The notes beneath the pieces are model-generated. The model saw only the letters and a list, made by a program, of their open reading frames with translations, searched no databases and had not been told where the DNA came from. The position numbers and the translations under genes were made by a program. Shown one piece after another: positions 37,032 through 46,861 of a DNA stretch of 64,000 nucleotides. This stretch comes from JBKQVT01 sp963727245 (GTDB lineage Bacteria > Planctomycetota > Planctomycetia > Pirellulales > Thermoguttaceae): contig CAVSFO010000009.1 of NCBI GenBank assembly GCA_963727245.1, positions 496,001-560,000 on the forward strand, given 5' to 3'. Position 1 is the first letter of the stretch; each line of letters starts with the position of its first letter.

Positions 37032-37862
37032 ATGCGGACAGAGCGGCGTATGGGGCAAGGGTGGATCTGGCTGGCGTTGATCCTCCTGGTCTTTTCCGTG
37101 CCGGCGATCAACGCCACGGCGACTCACGCGCGGGCCGACGACGCGGCCGCCGCGGCAGCGGCCGCGGCAGCGGGCGGGGTCCAGGTCCAGCCGGGCGGCC
37201 AGAAAGAGACCTACTTCTGGTGGTTCATCAAGAGTTCCGGGATGATCGGCCTGGTGATTCTCTGCCTGTCCGTCTATTTCGTGGCCACGGTCGCCCGCAT
37301 GTTCGTGGAACTGCGACTGGTGACCGCCATGCCGCCGGAGGTCCTCAGTCGCTGCGAAGCGATGCTGGAACAGCGCGATTTCAAGGGCATCTTCAACGTC
37401 GTCAAGGAAGACGACTCCTACTTCAGCCGCGTGCTGGTCACCGGCATCACCGAGTTGCCCAACGGCCTGAGCGAAGCCCGCGAGTCGATGGAGCGGGTGG
37501 CGGACTTGTTGACCGCCGAGATGGAGAAGAAGATCAGCATGTTGGCCGTGCTGGGAACATTGGGGCCCATGATCGGGCTGCTGGGGACGCTCAAGGGGAT
37601 GATCGCCAGCTTCAGCGTGATCGCCGTCAGCGAGACGCAGATGAAGGCCAGCGAGGTCGCCGGCGGTATTTCCCAGGCCCTCGTGCTGACGTTCGAGGGG
37701 GTGGGCCTGGCGGTGCCGGCGATTTACTTTTTCGCCGTCTTCCGCAACCGGGTGTCGCTGATCTCGGTGACCGCCCTGACGCGGGCGGACGAGTTCCTGC
37801 GGCACTTTGCCCAGGCGGCGCGCACCAAGGCGGCGCCGGCCCCGGCGCGCGCGAAGACGTAA
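37032..37862 (+). CDS. exbB: MotA/TolQ/ExbB proton channel protein
   Basis: 276 residues from the ATG at 37032. Signal-like N-terminal helix (LALILLVFSVPAINA), an Ala-rich stretch and GGQKETYFWWFIKSSGMIGL leading into the first ExbB helix. The MotA/TolQ/ExbB domain is ISMLAVLGTLGPMIGLLGTL, then MIASFSVIAVSETQMKASEV and ALVLTFEGVGLAVPAIYFF. It forms a proton channel with ExbD proteins, of which three are encoded immediately downstream. Ala/Lys-rich tail. Confidence 0.92.
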   Translation: MRTERRMGQGWIWLALILLVFSVPAINATATHARADDAAAAAAAAAAGGVQVQPGGQKETYFWWFIKSSGMIGLVILCLSVYFVATVARMFVELRLVTAMPPEVLSRCEAMLEQRDFKGIFNVVKEDDSYFSRVLVTGITELPNGLSEARESMERVADLLTAEMEKKISMLAVLGTLGPMIGLLGTLKGMIASFSVIAVSETQMKASEVAGGISQALVLTFEGVGLAVPAIYFFAVFRNRVSLISVTALTRADEFLRHFAQAARTKAAPAPARAKT

Positions 37863-37872
37863 GGAGGCGACG

Positions 37873-38371
37873 GTGGCCCTCTCCAGTGAAATCAGCGCGG
37901 CACCGAACCTGACGCCGCTTCTGGACATGGTGTTCCAGTTGATCACGTTCTTCATGCTCGTGATCAATTTCAAGTCGGCGGAACTGGACCAGGCCCTGAC
38001 GTTGCCCGTGGTCGGCTCCGCCTTCCCCGTCGCGATGGAAGGGCCCGTGCTCGTCCTCAACGTCCGCCAGGACAAGGAGCATCCCGGCGGCTACGTGACC
38101 GTCTACGGCCATGTGTACAACAGGGACGAAATCGAGAAATATATCCAGGGCGAGTCGGATATGGACTTGAGGCAGAATCACATGACGCTCCAGGAAGTTC
38201 GCGAGGAGGGGCCGGACGGGGTAACCAAGGAGTTGCCCACCACCATCGTGCTGCGCCGACCGGACCACGTCCTTCCACGTCGTCAACTACGTGATTACCC
38301 TTTGCCAGGAATACGGCTACCGCAAGTTCTTGCTGAACGCGATGAAGGAAGAGAAGAAGGACACCAAATGA
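37873..38371 (+). CDS. exbD: ExbD/TolR-type protein 1, frameshifted
   Basis: About 165 residues joined. GTG start at 37873 behind AAGGAGG. The ExbD membrane helix with its proton-carrying aspartate is NLTPLLDMVFQLITFFMLVI. Periplasmic domain follows. The frame breaks near 38255; the other frame gives HVVNYVITLCQEYGYRKFLL and ends at 38371, overlapping the next exbD ATG (ATGA). Confidence 0.88.
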
Positions 38372-38865
38372 GCCGCCGCAAGTGGAAGCAGACGGACGTC
38401 GAACTGAACATGGCCTCCATGCTCGACATGGCGTTCCAGTTGCTGACGTTCTTCATCCTCACCTTCCGGCCGCCCCCCGTGGAAGGCCAGATCGGCCTGC
38501 GGCTGCCCCCGGCAACGGTGGTCGTCCCGGGCAAGGACAAAATCGGCGAGGAGGACAAGAAGCCCGTCAACCCCAAGGGCATCCACACGCTCACCATCAG
38601 CGTCTTTTCCGACAACGGCACGATCGACTCCATGGGCGTCGGCGAACAGCAGACGAAGACCCTGCACGACTTGGACGTCAAGCTGCAACAGGTGTTCAAA
38701 GACCCCAACAACCCGTTCGATCAAGTGATTCTCCAATCGAGCCCGAAGCTGCGGTACGGCGAGCTGATGCAGGTGGTGGAGGTGTGTGCGAGTCAAAAAT
38801 TCGCGGACGGAACGAAACTGAAAAACCTCAGCTTCCTCGAACTCCCCGGAGCGGACAGCAAGTAA
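38368..38865 (+). CDS. exbD: ExbD/TolR-type protein 2
   Basis: 165 residues. Helix with conserved Asp: NMASMLDMAFQLLTFFILTF. Periplasmic domain with VILQSSPKLRYGELMQVVEV. Very similar in layout to the third copy downstream (shared RPPP-x-EGQI and LRLPPA after the helix), so the two are probably a recent tandem duplication. Confidence 0.92.
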   Translation: MSRRKWKQTDVELNMASMLDMAFQLLTFFILTFRPPPVEGQIGLRLPPATVVVPGKDKIGEEDKKPVNPKGIHTLTISVFSDNGTIDSMGVGEQQTKTLHDLDVKLQQVFKDPNNPFDQVILQSSPKLRYGELMQVVEVCASQKFADGTKLKNLSFLELPGADSK

Positions 38866-38949
38866 GGTCCGCTCCCCGGACACGTTGGCAGCGGTCGCGG
38901 CTCTCGCGCCGGAGCGGCCGGGCGCGAGCGGACAGAAGAGAGGACGGCG

Positions 38950-39453
38950 ATGAGCGGCAGAAGAGGGTCGCGGCAAGGCGTCGAGTTGAACCTGGCTTCC
39001 ATGCTCGACATGGCGTTCCAATTGCTGACCTTCTTCATCCTCACCTTCCGGCCGCCCCCGCTGGAAGGTCAAATCAGCCTGCGGCTGCCCCCGGCCAGGG
39101 CCGTCGGAATCGCCGGCGGCACGGCGCCGGCCGGCCAGCGGCCCGGAACGGGGATCATCATCTCCCCGTGCGACACGCTCGCCGTTACCGTCTTCTCGCA
39201 AGACGGCAAGATCGATTCGATGGACGTCGGCCAGCGGCAAGTGAAGGACCTTGCCGAGCTGGACGGCAGGCTGACGGCCGTTTTCAAGGACGTCGACAAT
39301 CCGTTCCAGCAGGTCCTCGTGCGATCGAGCCCAAAGCTGCATTACGGCGAGTTGATGCGGGTGGTGGAGGTGTGTGGGCACCAAACGTTCGCCGACGGGA
39401 GGAGATTGGAGAAGCTGAGCTTCGTCGAACTCCCCGACGGCGGCGATAAGTGA
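38950..39453 (+). CDS. exbD: ExbD/TolR-type protein 3
   Basis: 167 residues. Helix NLASMLDMAFQLLTFFILTF with conserved Asp; periplasmic VLVRSSPKLHYGELMRVVEV. 84 bases after copy 2. Together with ExbB it can form a proton-motive-force-driven complex; the copies may give different periplasmic partners. Confidence 0.92.
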   Translation: MSGRRGSRQGVELNLASMLDMAFQLLTFFILTFRPPPLEGQISLRLPPARAVGIAGGTAPAGQRPGTGIIISPCDTLAVTVFSQDGKIDSMDVGQRQVKDLAELDGRLTAVFKDVDNPFQQVLVRSSPKLHYGELMRVVEVCGHQTFADGRRLEKLSFVELPDGGDK

Positions 39454-39509
39454 GGATACAGGAATACATCGGGGACTGTCCCCTTGGAAATTCCGGAACG
39501 TGAAATCGT

Positions 39510-40739
39510 ATGCGACGCCGCGTGCTCGATTATCCCCGGGGAGGCATGTTCCACGGCCAGGAATTGGTCCGGCTGGGGACGATGATCTGCATGCTCATCG
39601 TCATGGGGATGGTCATCCACCGGGCCGCCGACCCGGACGTGTGGCGCTGGTTTGCCTCCGGTCCGGATGAGAAGAATCACCCCGCCGTCGCTATCGCGGC
39701 CCCCAAGCCCGAAGCGGAGAAGCCCGTCGCCGCAACGCCCGCAGCCGAGAAGCCGGCTGCCGCAAAGTCTGAAGCGAAGGCTCCGGTGGCGGGAAAGCCT
39801 GCCGCGGGCCGGCCGGACGTCGGAGAGGCCTCGACGGGAAAACTGGTCCCCGAACGGCCCTCGCCGCACAAGTCCACCGCCCCGCCGACCGCGCTGGCCG
39901 CCACCGGTCCCACGGACTTGGACCCGGCCGAGGGAATGGTAATGGACGAGGAACGCCAGTTTATCGAGGATAACAAGCTGTACATGCAGCCCTTGGAAAT
40001 GCACGCCTACAAGCGGGTGGTGCAGTGGGTGCACAATCAGCCGTGGGCCCTGCTGGAGAAACGGGCAAAAAAGGGCCTCGTCTTCGACCGCTTCAACGCC
40101 AACCCGAATAAATACCGCCTCCAAGTTGTCGAACTCGACCTCACGGTCCGCAAAGTCACCCCCTGCGAGGAAAAGATCGAAGGCCTCCCCGACCAACTAA
40201 CCGAGGTCTGCGGGGTGATGCCGGAATCGGGCAATCGCATCTTTGTCGCCGTGGTGATCGATTGGCCCCCGAACGCGCCGACCGGCCTGATCTGGGGAAA
40301 AGCCAAGATCGCCGGCTACTTCTTCAAATTGCAAGGCTACGAGCCGGGCGGCGCCCGGCCCAACGCCCGGCCCTTGAGCGCCCCCCTGGTGATCGGACGA
40401 ATCCGCTGGCAGCCGGCGGTTGTGCCGGTGGTCGACTCCTCCGACTGGACACCGTTTATCGTGGCCATCGCTGTGGTGGTTGCGGCTGCCCTGGCGGTGG
40501 GATACTTCAGCATGGGGCGGAAACAGCAATGGGTCACCAGGCCCATGACGGTCAGCCGCAACCCAGATACCCCCAGTTTGGACGAGTGGCTCGGCCGCCA
40601 GGAGAACTCGGGGGAAGTCCTTTTGGGGAATAATTTCCCTGGCAATGGCGAATCTACTAGTGGGGAATCTAAGCATGACGCCGCCGGGCATGGGAATCCC
40701 CCTGCATTGCCCGGGGATTTTGGTACAATGGAAAGATAA
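39510..40739 (+). CDS. Planctomycete membrane protein of the exbBD operon, function unknown
   Basis: 409 residues. N-terminal membrane helix (LVRLGTMICMLIVMGMVIH), a Lys/Ala/Pro/Glu-rich stretch (residues ~60-130, resembling TonB-type stalks), a globular central domain (~150-310, e.g. LYMQPLEMHAYKRVVQWVHN) and a C-terminal helix (PFIVAIAVVVAAALAVGYF), then a hydrophilic tail. No family recognised. The stalk-like region could span the envelope from the ExbBD motor; this is inference. A GGGACTGTCCC repeat (39471-39483) lies just upstream. Confidence 0.75.
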   Translation: MRRRVLDYPRGGMFHGQELVRLGTMICMLIVMGMVIHRAADPDVWRWFASGPDEKNHPAVAIAAPKPEAEKPVAATPAAEKPAAAKSEAKAPVAGKPAAGRPDVGEASTGKLVPERPSPHKSTAPPTALAATGPTDLDPAEGMVMDEERQFIEDNKLYMQPLEMHAYKRVVQWVHNQPWALLEKRAKKGLVFDRFNANPNKYRLQVVELDLTVRKVTPCEEKIEGLPDQLTEVCGVMPESGNRIFVAVVIDWPPNAPTGLIWGKAKIAGYFFKLQGYEPGGARPNARPLSAPLVIGRIRWQPAVVPVVDSSDWTPFIVAIAVVVAAALAVGYFSMGRKQQWVTRPMTVSRNPDTPSLDEWLGRQENSGEVLLGNNFPGNGESTSGESKHDAAGHGNPPALPGDFGTMER

Positions 40740-40756
40740 CGAGAAGGTAGGGAGCC

Positions 40757-42523
40757 ATGGCGAACGCGTCAGATAATCCGGGCCTGGTCGGGGAGGAAGA
40801 ATTCGATCAGGAATATACGCTGTCGGAACGGTTCATGGACTGGTTCCGGACCGAGTTGATTTGGTACGCCGGCAGCTTCACCTTCCATTTGTTCTTGATT
40901 TCGCTGCTGCTGCTGTTGGGGAGTCCTCCGGTCAAGATCGTCGTCGATTCCATTTCGCTGAAGTCCGAGGAGCAAGCCGATCCCGCCAAGCCCGACAGCA
41001 AGGAAGATCCGATTCCGAAGGACACGTTCGACCCGGGCGACCCGCCGGAGGATCCGACCACGTTGACCACCGAAACGCTCACCATGGAGAAGCCGGCGCA
41101 GATGGAGCAGACCGAGGACTACATCGACAAGAGCGCGGTCTACCAGAAAGCGGGCGGGGGTACGCCCAACGCCTCCAAGGATCCCAGCCTCTTCGGGGCG
41201 GGCGCCTTCAATGTCTTGGCCTATGGGGCGGGGGCGAAAGTGGTCGGCCTGGGCGGCGTCGGCACGGGCCTCGGGCTGGGCACTACCGCCGGCAGCGGCG
41301 GCGCCGGCAGCGGCTACGGCGGCCGCGGCAGCGGGCATCGCAAGGCCATGCTGGCCCAAAGCGGCGGCACCAAGGAGGGTGAAAAGGCCGTCGCCTTGGC
41401 CCTCCATTGGCTCATGCGCCATCAACTCTACGAGGGCAATTGGTCCTTCGACAAGTACAAGTCCCAGTGCAAGGACGCCAGTTGCTCGGGCGCCGGCGGC
41501 GCCAACGCCGATGCCGGGGCCACCGGCATGGCCCTGCTGTGCTTCCTCGGCGCAGGCCAGACCCACAAGACCAAGGGCCCCTACCGCATGAACATCGAAA
41601 GGGGCCTGGTTTGGCTGGTCCGCCACCAGCAGAAGGACGGCTTCCTGGCCAAGGACTGCATCTCGCCCATGTACTCGCACGGCATCGCGACCATCGCCTT
41701 GTGCGAGGCCTTCGGCCTCAGCGGCGACAAGAACGTGGGCACCGCCGCGCAGGGCGCCGTGAACTACATCATCGCCGCGCAAAACAAGAACGACTATGGT
41801 TGGCGCTATAACGCCGGCGACCCCGGCGATACGTCGGTGGTGGGCTGGCAGGTCATGGCCCTGAAAAGCGCCCACATGGCCGGCCTGAACACCGGCGGTA
41901 GCGGCTCCGGCAACATCTTCGAACTGGCCGGCAAGTGGCTCGACCTGGTCAAGTGCGGCCCCAACGACAGCCTCTTCCAGTATATGCCGGGCAACGGTCC
42001 CAGCGCAGCCATGACCGCCGCCGGCCTGCTCTGCCGCCAGTACCTCGGCGCCAAGCGCACCGATCCCATGATGGTCGACGGCGTGAAGTTCTTGATGACT
42101 CAAATGCCGGACCAGAGGGCGCGCAGCGTCTACTACTGGTACTATGCCACCCAGGTCCTCCACAACTACACCGGCTACGAGTGGGACAAGTGGAACCGCA
42201 CCATGCGGAAGTTGCTCATCGGCACCCAGACCAGGGACGTCAACCGCTGTGCCAACGGCAGTTGGGACCCGGCCGCTCCTACCGCCGACCAATTCGGTCA
42301 GCAGGGCGGCCGCCACATGACGACGGCCCTCTCCTGCCTGACGCTGGAAATCTACTATCGCTATCTGCCGTTGTACAAAGTCGACGCCGAAGACAACAAC
42401 GCCGGCCCTGCACCCGCCGCCGACAAAGACGCCAAGGATTCCAAGCACGCCAAGGGCGCCAAAGACGCCAAGGACGCGAAGGACTCCAAGGACGCCAAGA
42501 AGGCGATCGAGAGAGCCCAGTAA
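40757..42523 (+). CDS. Membrane-anchored squalene-cyclase-like toroid protein
   Basis: 588 residues. One membrane helix near residues 37-56 (WYAGSFTFHLFLISLLLLLG), an acidic/Pro linker and a Gly-rich segment (~155-200). From ~205 to ~535 is an alpha-alpha toroid as in prenyltransferases/squalene-hopene cyclases: LALHWLMRHQLYEGNWSFD, GIATIALCEAFGLSGD, MTAAGLLCRQYLGA, SVYYWYYATQVLHNYTGYEW. The cyclase DxDD acid motif is not seen, so enzymatic cyclisation is unlikely; binding of a peptide or lipid is possible. The tail is a Lys/Asp/Ala repeat (KDAKDSKHAKGAKDAKD). Confidence 0.85.
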   Translation: MANASDNPGLVGEEEFDQEYTLSERFMDWFRTELIWYAGSFTFHLFLISLLLLLGSPPVKIVVDSISLKSEEQADPAKPDSKEDPIPKDTFDPGDPPEDPTTLTTETLTMEKPAQMEQTEDYIDKSAVYQKAGGGTPNASKDPSLFGAGAFNVLAYGAGAKVVGLGGVGTGLGLGTTAGSGGAGSGYGGRGSGHRKAMLAQSGGTKEGEKAVALALHWLMRHQLYEGNWSFDKYKSQCKDASCSGAGGANADAGATGMALLCFLGAGQTHKTKGPYRMNIERGLVWLVRHQQKDGFLAKDCISPMYSHGIATIALCEAFGLSGDKNVGTAAQGAVNYIIAAQNKNDYGWRYNAGDPGDTSVVGWQVMALKSAHMAGLNTGGSGSGNIFELAGKWLDLVKCGPNDSLFQYMPGNGPSAAMTAAGLLCRQYLGAKRTDPMMVDGVKFLMTQMPDQRARSVYYWYYATQVLHNYTGYEWDKWNRTMRKLLIGTQTRDVNRCANGSWDPAAPTADQFGQQGGRHMTTALSCLTLEIYYRYLPLYKVDAEDNNAGPAPAADKDAKDSKHAKGAKDAKDAKDSKDAKKAIERAQ

Positions 42524-42828
42524 ATCGCCTGCAAAATAGCCTGCGGCGGGTGGCCCGCGCCGGGGCAGCGCAGCGATGGGGTCGCCGTTGCCCCAGCGGG
42601 ACTGTTTCCCTGGGAGCGGACGAAATACGGAACAGGACCCCTTCCCAGCCATGCATCTGCTGCCGCCCCGTTCTGCGCGCCCTGGCGGCGGCGGCATAGT
42701 GGTTGATGCCGGGAAGAAGTATACTTGGATCTGGACTCTTGCCAATTGCCGAGTCCATGTCCCCTCTCCCAAAGGGGGAGGCGTTGGCAACCGTCCCATG
42801 ATAGGGCACGCCTTGCAGCAGGAATCCT
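42524..42828. other. Gap between toroid and TPR-like genes
   Basis: No gene seen. It contains GC-rich, partly palindromic sequence but no clear terminator or promoter. Confidence 0.4.
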
Positions 42829-45761
42829 ATGAAACTCACGGGCATCACCCTGATCGCCTTGCTGGCCGCCGCCGGACTGTCGTCCGCCGGGGCGGCGTCG
42901 GCCGCCGACGACACGCTGAACTTCGTGCACGCCTTGCTGGACAAGGGCTACGCCGACGTCGCCATCGACTACCTGAACGACCTTAAGAAGAGCAATGCCC
43001 TCTCGGGCGATGCCAGCGTGACTTTCGACTTCGAGATGTCCCGCTGCCTGCGTACCGCCGCCAAGCAGGCCTATAGCCCCGAGATCGCCGCGGAGCAAAT
43101 GAAGGAAGCCAAGGAGTGCATCGACCGCTTCCTCAAGGAGCAACCCAATCATCCCAAGGCTATCGAGGCGGTGGTGTGGTGGGCGAGCTTCGCAACCGAC
43201 GAGGCGATGAAACATCTCGAGGCGGCCCGGGAGCCCAAGCTCGCCAAGGACAAGAAGGACGCCGAGCTGGCGCTGGCCCGCGCTGCGCTGGAAGACGCCC
43301 GCCCGCGACTCCTTCAGGCCGCCGAAAAGTTCAAGAACCAGATGGGCAGCGCCCGCGGCAAGAAGGTCCGGGAAGAGCTGGACGCCAAGTGGCAGAGCAC
43401 GCTCTTCCAGGCCATCCTCTGCAACTATTACCTCGCCCAAACCTACGCGGACCCCAAGGACCCCAAGCGGCTGCAAGTGCTGGACAAGACGCAGCGGGAA
43501 TTCGACGACATCTTCCAGCACAACCGCACCAGCGACATGGGCCTGCTGGCCCACTACTGGCAGGGCAAGACCGCCATGGAGCAGGGCGACCTGGATTTGG
43601 CGAAGGATATCTTCGATGAGGTGCTGGCCCCCTTCGAGATCGGCACGCCCGAGCCGCTCGGCCGGGAGGCGGCGTCGCTTTATACCCAAGCCAAGCAGCT
43701 CCGCCTGGAAATCACCGCCCAGGAGTCGATCAAGACGTTTGTCACCGAGGCCAGGACCTGGCGCGAGCAGTTCCGCAAGACCCTGCAAAAGACCGAGGGC
43801 TACCAAGGGATCAGCCTGGCGCTGGCCAAGACCCTTCTCGCGCAAGCCGACCGGACCGTCGGCGGCGAGAAGGGCAAACTCCAGGCCGAGGCCGAAAAAA
43901 TCATCGACGAAATGACCCGCGTCCCCGGTTCCTACCAGGCCGCGGCCCGGGCAATGTACCGCGCCAAAGTGCGGCGCCGGCGGCGAACCGACCAACTCCG
44001 ACGATGCGGCCGCGCTGGGCGACGAGGCCCTGAGGGCCAAACAGTATGACAAGGCCATCGGCTACTACAAGCAGGCGAGGCAGTTCATCAGCAATAAAGT
44101 CGTCCCGGCCAGCCAGGCCGAAAAGAAAACCGCCCAGATCAGCCTGGTCAACGACGCCATCGGCCAGGCCATTTACCTCACGGCCCATGACCAGTTCAAC
44201 AAGGGCGATCTCGCCGGCTGTCTGAAAACCGTGGACACGCTGACCAGCGAGTACCACCAGAGCGCGGCGGCGCCCATCGGCGCCGTGCTGGCAGTCACCG
44301 TCAAGCTCAACCAGTACATGGCGATCCCGGACGGCCGGCGCGGAAAAAGCCCGGGCCCTCCAGGAGGTCATCGACAGTGCCATGGCGACCACCAAGGCCT
44401 GGCCCGGCCTGCCCGAGGCCGACGACGCCCGCATGATCCTCGGACAAGCCTACCTGGTCAACCGCGAGATCGACAAGGCCCTGAAGCAGTTCGACATGGT
44501 CAATCACCGCTCGGAGCGTTATCCGACGGCGCAGTACCTGCTGGGCCAAACCATTTGGTATCACTACTACAAAAATGCAGAGAACCAGAAGCCCGGAGGG
44601 CATCGCGATCAGGCGGCCCTGGCGGCCGCGCGGCAGCAGGCCGTCGAGGCGGTCACCAACAGCGTCAACTTGCAGCACAGGATGTTAGCAGCCTCCGCGC
44701 CCATGCCCAGACCGCTCTTGGAAGCGCAACTGCTGCTGGCCGAGATCAGGCGGAAGGGGGCGACGCGAAGGCGGCGGCCGTTTTGTTCCAGCCGCTGATC
44801 AAGGCCGCCAAGGAAGCCCCGCAGGGGACGATCGACGCCGGTACCATGCTCCGCATCTTCCTCGGCGGGGTCCGCGCCTACGTGGCTTGCAACGACCTCG
44901 ACAAGGCCAGCACCGCCGCCATGGTGCTGATCGACCTGGGCCCCGACAACGAGCTACGTCAACCACGCGCTGGTGCGCTTCGGCAAGCTCCTGGACGTGC
45001 GAGCGGAAAAAGGCCGAGGCCGCCGTGATCGCCGCCGTCCTTCCCGCCGAGGTCGGCGCCGCCAAGACCCGCCTGGCGGGGATGAACGAGATCCTGGGCA
45101 AGCTGCTCACGAAGTTGGCTGCCCGCGAGAAGTTAGTTGCCGCCGACATGGTGTGGATGGCCGAGACCAGCTCGGCCGTCGGCCTGGACGAGGCCGCCGA
45201 AAAACAGTGCCAGCGGTTTCTCACGCGGCTCAAGGAGGATCCGGCCTTCGCCAGCGGCGGCGCCGCCAAGGCCGAACCCCGCGTCCGCAGCCTGCTGATC
45301 CACATCCTCGGGAAGAGGGGCAAGTACGAGGAAGCGGTGAAACAGGCCGCCACCCTGATCCAGGCTCAACCCCAGGTGCCTGGAGCCGAGAGTGGAAGAA
45401 TGCCGCCTCCGCCACGCCTGGGCCATCCAGAACCCCGAGCAGTTCATCCCCGCCCAGAGGGCCTGCGAAACCCTCCGCAGCTCGTTGGATCGAATCAAGA
45501 CGAAGAAGCCGCCGGAGTACTACGAAGTGGTCTTCTATGAGGCCGACTGCCTCCGCATGGAGGCCGAGAACCTGGTCAAGAAAGGGAACAAGGCCCAGGC
45601 CGCCGAGTCGGCCAAGAAAGGGGAAGAACTCCTCAAGTTCTGCCTCTTCAACAAGCCCGAACTCGATGGACCAGACCGGGTCGAGCATGTACAAGAAGCT
45701 GCTCGGTCAGTTCGCACTGCTGCAAGGCCACGCTCCCCCGGCCCAGAAACCCGGCCCGTAA
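42829..45761 (+). CDS. Large exported TPR-like protein, seven frameshifts
   Basis: About 977 residues joined. Signal peptide ends at SSAGAASA. The rest is helical and TPR-like: DKGYADVAIDYLNDLKK, SDMGLLAHYWQGKTAMEQGD, ALRAKQYDKAIGYYKQARQF, MILGQAYLVNREIDKALKQF, GKRGKYEEAVKQAATLIQAQ. Breaks are near 43970, 44335, 44755, 44955, 45000, 45385 and 45665; every segment continues the helical-repeat coding pattern, so one protein is implied. As last gene of the ExbB/ExbD cluster it may be the periplasmic scaffold. A decayed gene is a less likely alternative. Confidence 0.7.
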
Positions 45762-45765
45762 CGAG

Positions 45766-45976
45766 GAAGGCGGAAGGCGGAGGGCGGAGGGCGGAAGGAA
45801 AAACACGGGACCCGAGCCGGCGGCGTCAGCCCTGACTTTATGGGCCCAGGGGAACGGTCCTCCCTTACCCCCATCTCTTGGTATATCCGGTCTCCATCTT
45901 CCGATCCGGAGGCTGACGCCTTCGGCTCCCCTCCGCTGTTCCCCCTTCCGCCCTCCGCCTTCCGCCTTTTGCTTTC
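45766..45976. repeat. Nested inverted repeat, AAGGCGGAGGGCGG arms
   Basis: Outer arms GGAAGGCGGAAGGCGGAGGG (left, from ~45766) and its near-complement ending in the CCGCCTTCCGCC region (right, to ~45976). An inner inverted pair GAGCCGGCGGCGTCAGCC (45813-45830) / GGCTGACGCCTTCGGCTCC is nested inside. It lies between two plus-strand genes. Confidence 0.75.
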
Positions 45977-46131
45977 CTTCCCCCAAAATTTGTTTAGGGG
46001 GTTCCCCCCCGCAGAAACTCTGCTATCATTGTGGATGCGGTCGCAAGCCGCGTATTTCGGGGGGAGTGGCAATATCCCAGTGAAACGTGAATCGCGTTCA
46101 TACAAACTGCTCGTACTCAAGGGAGGACCGA

Positions 46132-46773
46132 ATGACAACGAACAAGATCAAACTGCTGATCGCCGACGACCATGAAGTGGTTCGCAGCGGGTTGAAGAGC
46201 CTCTTGGCCGGCACCGAGATCAAAGTGGTGGCGGAAGTGGGCTCGGGCGCCGAGGCGGTCAAGTACGCCTTGGAAAGCGACCCCGACGTGGTCATGCTGG
46301 ACATCCGCATGCCCGACGGCGACGGCCTGACGGCCCTGGGACGTATCAAGCTGGACAAGCCGGAGATGCCGATCCTGATTCTCTCCACGTTCGACAACCC
46401 GACCTACGTCGCCCGGGCCGTCGCGCTGGGCGCCAACGGCTACCTGCTGAAGGGCTGCACGCGCGAGGAATTGCTGGCGGCCATCCGCACGGCGGCGGCC
46501 GGCGAGAGCGCCTGGACCCGCGACGAGCTCCGCCGCGTCACGGGGGCCTTGGCCACGCCGCGACTGACCGCCGACGTCGAGGTGCCGCTGACCCAGCGCG
46601 AGAGCGAAGTCCTCCGCCAATTGGCCTACGGCTTGACCAACAAGGAGATCGCGCAGACGCTGCACATCAGCTACGAAACCGTGAAGGAGCACGTGCAGCA
46701 CATCCTGCGCAAGATCGGCGTTTCCGACCGGACCCAGGCCGCCGTTTGGGCCGTCCGCAAGGAACTCGTCTAG
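46132..46773 (+). CDS. LuxR/NarL-family response regulator
   Basis: 213 residues. The ATG at 46132 follows GGGAGGA. Receiver domain with acidic pair in LLIADDHEVVRSGL, the phospho-accepting aspartate in DVVMLDIRMPDGDG, Thr/Ser in ILSTFDN and Lys in YLLKGCT. C-terminal HTH: LTQRESEVLRQLAYGLTNKE and SYETVKEHVQHILRKIGVSD. No histidine kinase is adjacent. Confidence 0.93.
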   Translation: MTTNKIKLLIADDHEVVRSGLKSLLAGTEIKVVAEVGSGAEAVKYALESDPDVVMLDIRMPDGDGLTALGRIKLDKPEMPILILSTFDNPTYVARAVALGANGYLLKGCTREELLAAIRTAAAGESAWTRDELRRVTGALATPRLTADVEVPLTQRESEVLRQLAYGLTNKEIAQTLHISYETVKEHVQHILRKIGVSDRTQAAVWAVRKELV

Positions 46774-46861
46774 TTCTTAGCGGGGGCGAATCAATAACTG
46801 TCACATCGTCGCCTTTCGCTCCGCGAAAGGCGACGCTAATTGACTCGCCGGTTCTTAGCGG
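46773..46861. repeat. MITE-like hairpin with 11-bp flanking direct repeat
   Basis: Inner hairpin CGCCTTTCGCTCCGCGAAAG plus GCGACG; outer arms GGGGGCGAATCAAT / ATTGACTCGCC. It is flanked by GTTCTTAGCGG at 46773-46783 and 46851-46861, which looks like a target-site duplication. It forms the whole gap between the response regulator and the exported small protein. Confidence 0.75.

Noticed and set aside
40757..42523. Toroid protein as a hopanoid/squalene cyclase
   Set aside because: No DxDD acid motif and an N-terminal membrane anchor with Gly-rich linker; only the fold is shared.
40769..42799. A 676-residue open frame on the minus strand opposite the toroid gene
   Set aside because: GC-rich antisense shadow; its composition mirrors the complement of the toroid protein.
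42829..45761. Programmed frameshifting in the TPR-like gene
   Set aside because: Seven breaks in both directions without a common slippery motif, and similar breaks in housekeeping genes such as nadC, point to sequence errors.
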